A DNA stretch of 64,000 bases from contig NC_080678.1 of assembly GCF_030445035.2 (NCBI RefSeq), positions 118,425,947 to 118,489,946 on the forward strand. The letters run 5' to 3'. Below are positions 49,301-61,300 of this stretch, one piece after another. The number at the start of each line of letters is the position of its first letter. Position 1 is the stretch's first letter. Origin of the DNA: Dasypus novemcinctus (Eukaryota; Chordata; Mammalia; Cingulata; Dasypodidae). The translations under genes were made by a program, and so were the position numbers. The notes below the pieces were generated by a model. It saw nothing but the letters and a program-made list of their open reading frames with translations. It had not been told where the DNA came from and did not search any database.

Positions 49301-52300
49301 AGCATCTTGACAACTTTTTGCAGGGAAAATGCTTCCACAACCAGCAGGATGCAGAAAATGCTTCCCAAGAGTTCATCGAATCCCAAAGTACGGATTTTTA
49401 TGCTACAGGAATAAACAAACTTATTTCTCATTGACAAAAATGTGTTGATTGTAATGGTTCCTATTTTGGGTAATAAAGATGTGTTTGAGCCTAGTTATAA
49501 TGATTTAAAATTCATGGTCTGAATCACAATTACTTTTGCACCAACCTAACAGCAGACTTAGAGCTGGGCTGCCTGGACTGAGTTCCACCCAACCTTGAGT
49601 GACCTTCTGCAAGTGACGTAGGCCCTCTGTGCCTCAGTGTCCTCATCTGTAAAAGGGGAGTAATAAAGCATCTTCCTCATAGGATGGTAAAGATTAATGA
49701 ATTTATTTATATACATGGAGCAAACAGTAAGGACTGTGGAAGCACACAGTATTTTCAGGCATGCCCTATGCTTTTACTCATTCCACCGAGACCTTTCCTA
49801 GTCAGAGGAGCAAGTGGCAGCACCTTGGTGACAGGGGAAAAGCAGAGGCAGAGGCAACTGAGAGGCAGGGAGGTTCCTACCAGAACAAAATTAGCAGCTG
49901 CGCCTGCAGGCCTTGGACGGAAGCCCCGCGGGCACACGGGTTTAGTCGCTGCCTGGCGCTCTCGGGGCCCGCTGGGAGATGGCCCCTTGCATTGGGTTGG
50001 AGGGGACCCCTTCCCTCCAGGGCCTGGGGGTCCTCGGTTCTTACCTTAACCTGCCATCGGCAACACTCCCTTTGTCCACTTTAGTGACAAATATGCCGCA
50101 GTCCCCCGGGAAGCAGGGCTCGTTCACGCCTTCTGCCATTTCAAACCCGAGTGCCTTCAAATCCACATCCTCCTGTCAAAGCAGCAGCACACTTGACCGA
50201 GCGCCAAGGAGGAAGGTTTGGCTCTCAAACCCCCAGGTCCCCTCACCGTGCCTGACGGAGCCCGGGCCCCCGGCTGGAAACCTGCGAACAGCTGCCCCCG
50301 CCTGTCAGCCACTGCAGACAGACACACGTCCTCGCGGCGCCACCTCCCCCCTACTCTCTGCTCCTCCCTCTGCCTTCCGCGTGCATGCTGGCATCTGCCA
50401 TGTGACACAGGGGACCAACGTGCTGCCACCCAGCTTGGGCGCCACCCTCACACTCCCTAAAGGCAACTCACCGTCTCCCTCTCAAACTCTACCACTTCCG
50501 TTTCCCACTCCATGGAATCCGTGTCGATGGCCGAGTCATGGGAGCTGTGGGCCATCAGCTGTCGGAACCGGGCCTCCTTCTCTAACTGGGATTCCATCTG
50601 CTCCCTGCGGAGAGGGTCCTGGGGCAGCTCTCTGGGCGGGGAAGCACCCAGCCTGTCCCAGCTCCCAGCCCAAGCCGAATGTGCTCCTTTCCCCCCTCCC
50701 CTCACACTAGCTTCCCAATCAATCTGGAGGGTCAGTCACGGCCCCTTCAGTCTCAGTGGGTTTTCACGGTGGTTGGTTACTGTGTTTTTTTAAGGAAGAC
50801 TCAAATCCTTTACAAATTGATCTATACGTTCGATGCATTTCCTACCAAAATTCCAGCAAGATTTTTTCTTGTAGACATGAATGAGACTATCTAATATTTA
50901 TAGAGAAGAGAAAAGGAACTAAAATAACCAAAACAATTTTGAAAAGTGTGGCAGTTGGATATTACTGAGGAATTCCAAAAAGAAATACTGATTATGTTTG
51001 TAAACTGGTCTGTTCCTCTGGACTAGTGATACCCTTAAATTGTGTTGAATTTAGGTTTCACTTTTACTTGATTAAATTATGATTAGGGCTTGGATTGGGC
51101 CAGTAGGATGTGGTGGCAGACTCACAGAAAACAACACGGCAGAGGAGGCAGTTAAGAGTTTTGGATGCTGGAGCCCTGGGAAGTAAACACACAGAAGAAC
51201 ACAGAGGAATAGACACAGTAGAGACCCCAGGAAGAGAGAGAGCCTGACAGTCCATAGCTGACCTTGTGGAAGGAAGAGAGCAGCCAAGACTGGAGAGAGA
51301 GATGGGACTTATCCCAGCAATGCTGAAGGAAGCCAGGACACCGAGCCTTGGTGGGGTAAGGAGGCAGAACTCGAAGACGATGGCAGCCATCATGCTCCAC
51401 CACGTGGCAACTTTGGTGAGGGAAGTACCTTATGCTTTATGGCCTGGTGACTGTAAGCTTCTACCCCAAATAAATACCCTTTTAAAAGCCAATATATTTC
51501 TGGTACTTTGTCTCAGCATCGCTTTGGCTAATACAAAAAGGAAGAATAAATTGCGGACTCACTACCTGACTTCAAGACATATTATACACTACATTGATTA
51601 AGACTGTGTGGTATTGACACAGATCAATGGTATGAAATAGAGAGCCTAGAAACAGACCCTCACAAGCAAAGGGCAACGGATTTTTAAAAATGTGGATGAA
51701 ACCAATGCCAGTAGTGGAAGGATGGTCCGTTCAACAAACAGTGCTGGAGCACCTGAACACCACAGGCAAAAAATTAATGATCTAAACCTCAAAACTTCTA
51801 TGAATTAACTCAAAATAGATCATGGGTTCAATTTTTAATTTAATTTTGTAGATTTAAATGTAAAATTTAAAACCACAAAACTTTGAGAAGAACATATAGG
51901 AGAAAATTTTCAAGACTTGGGCTAGGGGAAAATAAAAAGGACTTTGGTGAAATTAAAAACTTCAGCTCTGCAAAAAGCCATGAAAAAGATGACAAAAGAC
52001 TCGATATCCTGATGACTTGCATGTGATGCCCCTTCTTCCTAAAACCCAAACCCCCTTTCCGGGTTCATCGGTGTGACCGTTCAGGCCCAGGGACACTCTT
52101 TTGTAACCTGCTCGTTTCCTGCTCAAGTGTGCCCTCCCCCAAGCCCACAGCTCTGGCTGGCCCGAGGTCTCTCTGGCCATCTCCAAAAGCTGCTTGGCCT
52201 TCCTGGGACACTGCCAGTCCCCACCCCAGACCAGGGGAAGGGTGCTTCCACCAGGGTCCCACAGCCCTCGGCCAGCGCTCTGCATTTAATGCGTGCTGCA

Positions 52301-55300
52301 CTTGCCCCTGCTGTCATCTGATCGGGTGCACACCTGTGCTCCCACAGGCTGGGGGCTTCCTCGGGAGCAGCACTGACCCCTCGTCGGCATCACAGGTTAG
52401 AGAACTTAGGAGCTTAGCAGAGAGAAGGTACAAATCCAAGTATGCCAAAGGAACAAATGGAAGATGCTTGAAAGTTCCAGGCATCTCTGGTGCAATTAAA
52501 ATGCAAAACCTTCTCCCAGGTTCAAGCTCCAGAGGTTCCAGGATTTAACTTAATTTAGATCCACTGCTCATGAGAGCCAAGGCGGGTGCCTGGCAGGGGG
52601 AGTTGGACACTTGGTTCCAAACGCCTGAGACTTTTCTTAGAGCACTCAAACCCTGGAGATTCTGGTTTGGTTTTTCAAAATAAATATTAGGTTTTACTGA
52701 ATGGAGGAGGAAGCACTGTCAACTCCCTCAAAGGCCACCACTCAAGTGTGTGCAGGCTTGTACACTCACACAACACACCAGCTCTTACCTCCCCTTCCCC
52801 ACACTATCAGCATAGGAAAACTTCCAATGTACAGAGAACCACTGCTTCTCAAGTTCAAGTTCTCTATTACACTGATGGGTATTGGGCTCTGCCACTTTTT
52901 ATGGTTAAAGTGTGATCTTTCTTTTATCAACCACTGCTAAAGGCCACCATGCCTTAAACGGCTCTCCTGGGAGCAAGCTGGAACCACAGGGAGGAGTCTG
53001 ATACCCCAAAGATTCTCCTCTAAATGGACAGCCTCATAACACAAGCAGAGTGGACGGATGAGCCTGAGATATGCTGCCTTGGAAACACTGACTCACAGTC
53101 ATGACTATTTTCATTGTTGACATATTTGTCTCTCTAACAGCCCCATCTATCCAGCTCCTCCTAGGGACTTTGCTGGTTCAGCACTGTCTGCTCATGGCTG
53201 TCCAGAGGGCCTGGCCCATACCGAGGACATCCTCAACCAACATCACAGAATGAATGAATGGCTGGCAAGTCCCCAGGCAGACTGCCTGGATGGACTGTAT
53301 TGCAAGGCTTTCCTCCTTTGTGCCTTCACACATGGATCCTGCTGATGGAGGGGTTGGGGACACGTTCCGCAGCGCTCTAAAGAATTTCTAGTGAGGGACG
53401 CAGATGTGGCTCAAGCAACTGAGCTCCTGTCTACCACACGGGAGGTCCCTGGTTCGGTTCTTGGTGCCTCCTAAAGAAGACAAGCTGAAGTGATGGGCAG
53501 GTACAACAGGGTGACACAACAAGGGACACAAGAAGAAAAACACAATGAGAGAGACACAACAAAGCAGGGAACAGAGGTGGCTCAAGCGATGAGGTGCCAC
53601 CCTCCCACATCGGAGGTCCTGGGTTCAGTTCCCAGTGCCTCCTGAAGAAACAAGGAAGACAAATGGACACAGAGAGTGCAAACAATGAGGGGATGGGGAG
53701 AAATAAATCTTTAAAAAAAAAAAGGCGGCACTGAGACCTGCCCTACGGACTGACAGAGCGGGGCAGAGAGAAGGACACGGTGCCCAGGCTGCACGCAGGG
53801 AAAAGCCCTTGCCTCGTCCCCAAGGCGCCCACCCCAGCGTACTTGAGCTCCTTGAGCTCCCGGCTGATGTCATTCTTCTGCTTGCGCGTGTCGTCCAGGC
53901 TGCGCAGGGCCTCGGCCAGCTCGCTCACCGCCCGGTCCCGCTCCCGCCGCAGGTTGTCACACAGCGTCCTGGCAGAGAGGGGGCAGTGGGCAAGGTCAGC
54001 ACAAGAGGCGTGGAAAGCTCGAGGGCCTGCGATGGACACTCCTAGACGCACAGGAGGCTGGGGAGCCGGGGGGTGATCATCCAGGCTGGGTCCATCATGA
54101 GACAGAGGGGACAGGGAGGACCCCCGAGCAAGCAGCATCAGGTTCCAGGCTCTTCCCACTGTTTCCCCCTCAACGTGCCTGGAGTTACAGACCACCCTCC
54201 TCCCCGCCCCACCCTCCTGCAGATGCTCACTCCCACCTGGCTCAAGACCCACCTGGGAGGTCTCCTCTTCCATGAGCCCCCCTGCCCACCTGGCAGCCTG
54301 TGCTGCAGAGCCCATGTGTCTAGGAGCTTTCTGGAGCCACCCCCCAACCCACAGCCAGGAGGGAGCCCAGGCTCACACCTCTGCAGGTCTGAGCCCCTCC
54401 AGGGGCACAGGCCAGGCGTGGCATGGCTCTACTAAAGCGACCTGTGGCTTTGAGGACCCTAGGACTACCTCAGCTGTTCCAGAGAGGAGGTGGGCATGGG
54501 CAGCCTTGGCAACATGGGAGCCTGGGCTCTGTGCCACTTCTGGAACCGCCTGATGCTGCTGTGCCCAGGGGCTGGTCCCCACCTCTCCACGGCCCTAAAC
54601 CCCACACCCGGGCCCTGAGCAAGGACTGCACCCCGGAGAAACCACGGAGAGGGTCAGAGCAGGGTCAGAGCGGGAGCAGACAGGGAGCCCGCCACCCCTT
54701 CCCCACCTCCGCCGGGGCCTCCCTGGCCACACCCTCCAGCCCACACTGCGCACTAAGGGGCTCGCTACCGGCAGGGTCCCCGGGGGGGGGGGTTGTGCCT
54801 ACCGGATGCTGTCGCGCTCTGCCACGATCTTGTCTCGCTCCTGGAAAGCCCAGTCCCGCCGGCACTTGGCCACATCTGCCTCCTGGAGGGCTTCCTTCAG
54901 CTCCTGGCACAGAGCCTTGCACTGCTTTCGAAGGATTTCGATCTCCTTGTTGGCCCTCCCGGCGTCCATTGTCACTGTGTCTTTGATCTGGGGGGGTGAG
55001 GGGACAAGCAGAGGGGACTTTTGTGGGGCTTTCTGGCTCCTACCAGGATCAGGGCTGGAGCCGAAGCTCTAGGTTTGGGGGAGGCTCGGATCACAGCCAC
55101 AGCCGAAGCCAACAGCCGCTCCTTCTCCTGAGCCCGCAACCCCCATGTCCACAGCCACGGCTCGGGCTCCCGATGAGGGGCCCAGTCCACGCCCGGCTCA
55201 GCGGAGCCCCGGCTGAGGGCTTTGTCAGAGGCCCTGGCCAGCCCCTAACTGGCTTCTATCTGCAAGAGCGTGCTACATCTCTCTAAAGGGCTGGCAACAA

Positions 55301-58300
55301 AACGTCATGGGGCGAGGCTGCACTGCCCCCACGCTCCAGGCAGGAAAAGAATGCTTGCCCCACCTTCTGTGTCTGCCATACCGGTTTTTATAATCTGGCA
55401 GACTGCATTATTTTTAAAGGCTAAAACTCCAGGAATTTTTGCTGAAGAACTGTTTATCTCAGCTGGCTTAAAAAGCTGAAATATGAAGCATCTGCATCTT
55501 GACACCTCCTCAAAGAATTGCATGCTCCACTAAAATCTCAAATTGAACTTTTATAAGCACTCATGTAGAAAGCTCTCTCTATGCTTCTACAAACCTTAAG
55601 AAGGGGAAAAGGTGAAATGACAAAGCAAGTGTCTAGTGCAAAAACCATCTCTGCTTCGAGCTCAACGGCAAGCCGCGTATGACCATGACATTCATTTCCA
55701 CATGGGCCATCTCCACCTCTGCATAAGGCCAAGGAAGACAAATGAAGAGCATACCCAGCTACCTCTCCATGGAAGAGAAGAGAACCGCCTCTGCTGAAAA
55801 CAAATTCAAAAAGACCTCGGGTCCTCACCCAGACACCAGGACGAAGGAGACAGGGGAAGATCCTAGGCATCACCCTGGAGCTGCCCCCACCTCTCAAGCA
55901 GCATCGGAAAGGGCTGGGGCAACTGCACCACAAATACGCCGGAAATCAGAGCAAGGCCTCTGACCCGCTCTGCTCAGACCTCACATTTCACAAGATCAAT
56001 TTCAATCACTTTACTTTCCATTTTCCGCAGTTCTCTTCACTCTTATGCAGTGTTCAGTTTGCTATTTTGAAAGGAAACCCTTATTTGTATTACTCTTCTG
56101 TCAAGTGTTATAATAAGCAACACGTTCAGCAATCACACTCTTAGAACCTGCCGTTTTACTCTGCTCTGGATTCATCGAGTTCAGGATCTGAGAGGTCTTA
56201 GTACCTAGTTCCACTCTGGTACAGAGACATCTCACTTTGCCGTCCAGAGGTGGAGACCCCAAGGGGAGGTGGCTTTCCCCCTCCCCCTCTCCCTCCCTCT
56301 GGGCCCCTTAGCCCTGTGGGTCCCAGAAGTGAATTCATCCAAAAAGACTATTTCCTTGTAAGCAGCACAGCAGCTCTGCACTTAGGTCTGTGGAGGGGCA
56401 CGAAGGCGGTAACTCATAAGGAGCGCTGCAATTCGGGAGCTGAGAGGCCCCGAGAGGGCCCTCTGTGGGAGCCTGGTTTGCTGCCGAGGAACCTCAGGAT
56501 CCGAGAGGTCCCCCAGGGCCCCCGCTGGTGGGAGCGCTGAGCCCGGACCCCGGCCTTCCAACTCTCACTCCAGAGTTCCTCCCTCTACACCATGCACCCC
56601 CCAAGGTCTTTCCCCACGGCCCCTGGGCAGGGCTGGGGCCCCAGGTTGGGGAAGAACTTGCTGGTTTTCCCACCACTCGCCTGGCCCAGGCCTGAGGCCA
56701 ATTCAAAAGGCCCCTGGGCTGCAGCCCAGCCCCCCAGACGCTCCTCTCAGAGTCCCGTCTCCTGCTGCCTTCCCTGCCCCTGAATAGCTCCAAAACTCCT
56801 TCCTGCTCCTTTCCTCTCCCGCACTGCTCAGGCTCTCTCCACCACAGCTGAGCTCCGCTCCTAAAGGGGCACTGCGGTTGCCTGGGCGATGGGGGGGCAG
56901 GGACGCAGCAGCCACTGTGCCAGGCAGCCACGCCATCCTTTCTGTGAGCTGGGGGCTCGCTTGGAGAGGCCTGACCTGGGAAGCGACCCAGCACCTGGGG
57001 AGAACTTGTGACCAATGGCAGTGCCCACCCCACCCCACCCCCGCCCCAGGCAGCACCTTGGTCCACCAGAGGGCCACAAGCCCCAACTGGACCAGGTCAG
57101 CTGATGGCCAGAGGCTGGGGGCGTGGTCCAGGACAGGCCCACGCGGCAGCTGGGAAGCAGAAGGGAAGGCAGAGGGACCTGGTGTCCAGAGCTGACCAGA
57201 CACCCAGAGCAGACCCAGATTCTGGAGAGGACCTGGCGTCCACAGTGGGCCTGGCACCCAGAGCAGGGCTGGGCAAAGGCCCTGACTGGCCTCCGGACCT
57301 CCCGGGCCCCTCCTGCCCATTCAGGAGAAAGGCATGGGAAGGGGAGTGGACCGAGGAAAGGAAGGCAAAAGGGAGGGAGGGAAGAGAGGTGCAGAGAGAA
57401 GGGCAGAGACTGCCAGGGAAGCCCGAATCGCACCAGAGACAAAAAGCAGCTGATTCTGAGATCTGGGGGGCAGGTCACCATGGCGGAGGTCCTGGACAGG
57501 GCACTGTGGCGAGGCATGGAAAGCAGGGAGGTGTGCCCAGGGAGAGGGTCAGACCCAGGACGGCCCAGGCCACCGGGTGAAGTGGCGCGTCTGGAGGCCA
57601 GGCAAAGTGCAGAAGGGAGCCGAGCATTTCAGCCCCGGAAGCCCTTGGCTGCCGGGGAGGGGAGAGGCTCTCCTCTCCCGCCTGCTGATTCGGAACAAAG
57701 CCTAAAAAAGATTTCGGCTCAGCTGGCCGGCAGGCTCCATGCCCAGCCAAGACCCCCCGCGCAGTCCAGGAAGCGGACTCTGCTCTCGAGTGCACGGGGC
57801 AAGCAGCCGGCAGCAGTGAGCTCGTTCCTGGAGCTAGCACCCAGGGCAAGGCGGGCATTGATCTGCCCACACTCCCTGTGCTTTCAGACTTCCTCAAAGG
57901 GCACAACTCCTCCAGCGGCAGGCGCCCCCCAGGCAGCCCCGCCGCACCACTGCGTGTCACCTGCACGATCCACTTTTCTGCGTCTGCTCTTCTTTGACCC
58001 TTTTGTTTACTTACTGACTCAGTCATTTTCAATTTTCTTCCTAGTCACTTTGTTTCCCTTTCTGATATGGACAATATTCACTCGCCCCCACCCCCAAAAT
58101 TAAGTACTTAAATCCCAGAAGGCGAAAATGAGTTGATAGTTTTCCTGGGACCATTACGGAGTTCTAGTGCATTAACTTTGCTTATTAGAAATTCCTTCAA
58201 CATCTTTTCAAAAATTCCATCAACATAAAAAGTATACCTTATTGCTTTTCAACTACCAGCTAGAGAAGTCTCAGTCCTTTTGAATGAAATTGCCATTACG

Positions 58301-61300
58301 TGACCCTCTTTTACCTACAAAAACACGATTTCGTATGGTTCAACCTGATATACACAGGGCAGTAAGCTTCCGATGAGAATAATACTAACCTTAATAATAA
58401 AAGTAGAGTCAAGTTGTTCCTAAGTCTCATGGGGCCCACTCTACGTGCTTTTTCTACATTCAACCATTTGATCGTCACAGCCCTGGGAGGCAGCTGCCAC
58501 TGTCTTCCCCACTTTGCAGGTGAAGAAGCCGAAGCATAGAGCGGCCCCCGGCTGCGGAGGTCCCCTGCAAGCACAAGGCTGTGTCCCTCGCATGCCCGCG
58601 GTCCCTGGCACCCCTGGCATCCCCGGCACAGGAAGAAAGCCTCGCAGGGCCCTGGACGCCTCTCAGGCACCAGCCCTGCGCCATGCTTGGTAGAGGGGAG
58701 GGGTCTGGCTGTGACCACCCAGTGCCCACCTCCCCCTGCCAAGCTGCCCCACCCATAACACCTTGCTTCTCGTTTCTCACAGACCAACCTTAAAACCTAC
58801 ATTCTGACTGAGCTGCCAAGGAAAGCAGCAATGTGGAGAGGCATAAACAGATGGTTTTGATGGGGAGAACATTCACTACGATCAAGTTCAGCAGCACACA
58901 GCAGAGCTGAAAGATGTAAAAGGGAAGCTCAAATACGGGGGGAGCTCCTGCTGGACACAGATGGCCTTGGGGTCAGCAGTGACCATGAGGAAGGCCTGGG
59001 GTGACCAGGTAGGAAGTCTTCAAAAACTCCACACTGAAGGCCCAGGATTCCAGCTGAGTGGCCCCATGCTGGTGCTAATGAGCAAGCCTTCCCTCGACCC
59101 TGGAGGTAAGACCCCCAGGGAGCAAGGCTTGAGGAGGAGGGTCTCAGGGTCAACCCAGGATAACATCTTCCCCGAAGAACGCTGACCACCCCTTTAATAA
59201 GCAAATGCCCACGACTGAGGGAACACTTCCAGACCCATCGACAGCTTTGGGGACTTGCTCTCGGCATCTTTCTCCTTCACGAGCAAGCCCTTGCACTAGC
59301 CCCTGACTTTTCAAGATTATCTACTACTGCTTCACCATGGGTCTGGGTGTGAGGGTGCCTGGGCAGCGTCCAAAACTCATCCAGCGTTTCAGGCGAAAAC
59401 GAGCAGGCCTTCGTGCCAACTCGGAAGGTGGCTTCTGACCGGCCGCCGTGCCCACTGCAGCCCCCTCCTCCCTGGCTGCTTTAGAAGATGCTGGACGGCC
59501 ACCGTCCCCCTGCCTACCTGTCGCAGTGCCTCCATCTCCTCGCTGGCCGCCTTCTTCTCAGATGTGCTGCTCTTGAGCTTGGACTCGGCCAGCTCCACCT
59601 CGGTCTGCAGCTTGTCCAGCTCAGAGATGACCTGGTCCCGCTCGCTCATGATGAGCTTGTACTCGCTGTACACTGCATCCCGCTCCTCCTTGTACTTCTC
59701 TGACTCCTTGGCGGTCTTTGCCTGCGTGGTCCGCAGCTCCGTCAGCTCCGACTGCAGCAGCTCCATCTCCCACTGCAGGTCCTTGTTCTGGGTCGTGGCC
59801 TTGTTCAGCTCATGGTGGATTGCCTCGAACCTAGGAGAGCGGCGCCCAGGGCACCGGGGAGGGGGGGGGGGCCTGCCCAGTCAGCTGCTAGGCCGAGGCC
59901 ACTGCGCTGGACCGCCTTTCTCCCACACCCCCGACAAAGGAAAGTTATGGAGTCCTGGTGTCCGTGAACCTGGAATCTTTCTCAGCCTTTAACAAATACC
60001 AGAAGTTGAGCTGAGGATTGTATGCCTCCTGTTTTACTAGAAATAACACCTTATATCTTCCACAGCCAAGCCATGTTCTTTAAAAAATAAAAATAAAGCC
60101 TGCAGCAGCCCAGCCCACGGGAGCTCAAAGCAGCTTTGATCTAACCTTGAGTCCGACCGCCACGTTTTCACAGACACTAAGGCCTCAAGTCAGTCAGCAC
60201 AGAGACCACAGCTTGGTCCGGCCAGCCCCGTGCAAGGCAGCCCTGCAAGTCAGGGCCTGCAGCACGAGACCAGCATTCTCAAAGGCTGTTCCTTGAAACC
60301 CCAGTCCTGCACAGGGTCCCACTAAACATGCTGGGTGCTCTGGCGGCTTATGTTTGGGAAGCACTGCATCCTGTGCCCCACTCTTGGCAAGTCACATTGC
60401 GCAATACCAGAGTAAAAGGCCCCGAGAGGTCCTGATGTACAGAAACCTGTACATCAATCCAGCAATTTCCAAACCTATTTATCAAGAGAAAACGTCTACT
60501 TAAGAAGCCCAGGAAGACTGCTGAGAATTGGCGTTGTGCAGGAACGTTCCTTACGAAACACTATTTGGAGGAAGGGAGCACACCCCTGAAGAAGATCATA
60601 TTCCTTAATTTAAAAATAAAACTTTGGAAGGAACAATGCCTAAGACAAGTCGCTGTCCTATTTTCTGGGTGGGTAACTGACACAGATGGAAACGCTTGTG
60701 GTGAAACCTGGATGAACTGCATGCTTTGTTGATATGTATCAATAAAATAGATTTGTTTTTTTTTTTTAAAAAAAGAATTACCAGCATTAGAAGAAAGAAA
60801 GAGAGAGAGAGAAGGGAGGGAGGGAGGAAGGGAAGAAAAGGAAAGAAAAGGAAAAAAGCAAGCTCAGAGCACTCGGAGCTACTCAGGGGAGAGGAAGGAG
60901 CCACAATTCATGAGACTTACTGGGTGTCAAAAACAATGCTTCCTGGAGACCAGGAGCCTGTGCTGGTTTTAATCCCGGAAGGCGCTGGGAGCCTCGCAGA
61001 TAACCACCAGCCCAGAGGTTAGCCCCCTTCCCCCCCACGCCCAGGGGAGTTCAAGCAGCTCCCCTGCCCTTCTCAGAGAAGGTGGGGTGGGTGCAGGCTC
61101 TGCCCGCGCGTGCCCCCCTCCCAGCCCCCCGGCTCCTACCTCCTCAAGGAGAGGGCGCACTGGTGCTGCAGCTGGATGGCGGTGTCCCTCTGCTGGGTCA
61201 GCATGTCCGTCTGCTTCAGCAGCCGCTGGTTCTCCCGCTCCAGCTGCTCCAGGCGGTTCAGGTCCGAGTTGTGGATGGCCACCTTCTCGCTGAACCTCTT

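Noticed and set aside
57123..58103. 326-residue plus-strand open frame in a DLG5 intron
   Set aside because: Overlaps equally long frames on the minus strand (56494-57517), has low-complexity composition, no start context or domain, and lies in an intron of a well-defined gene.
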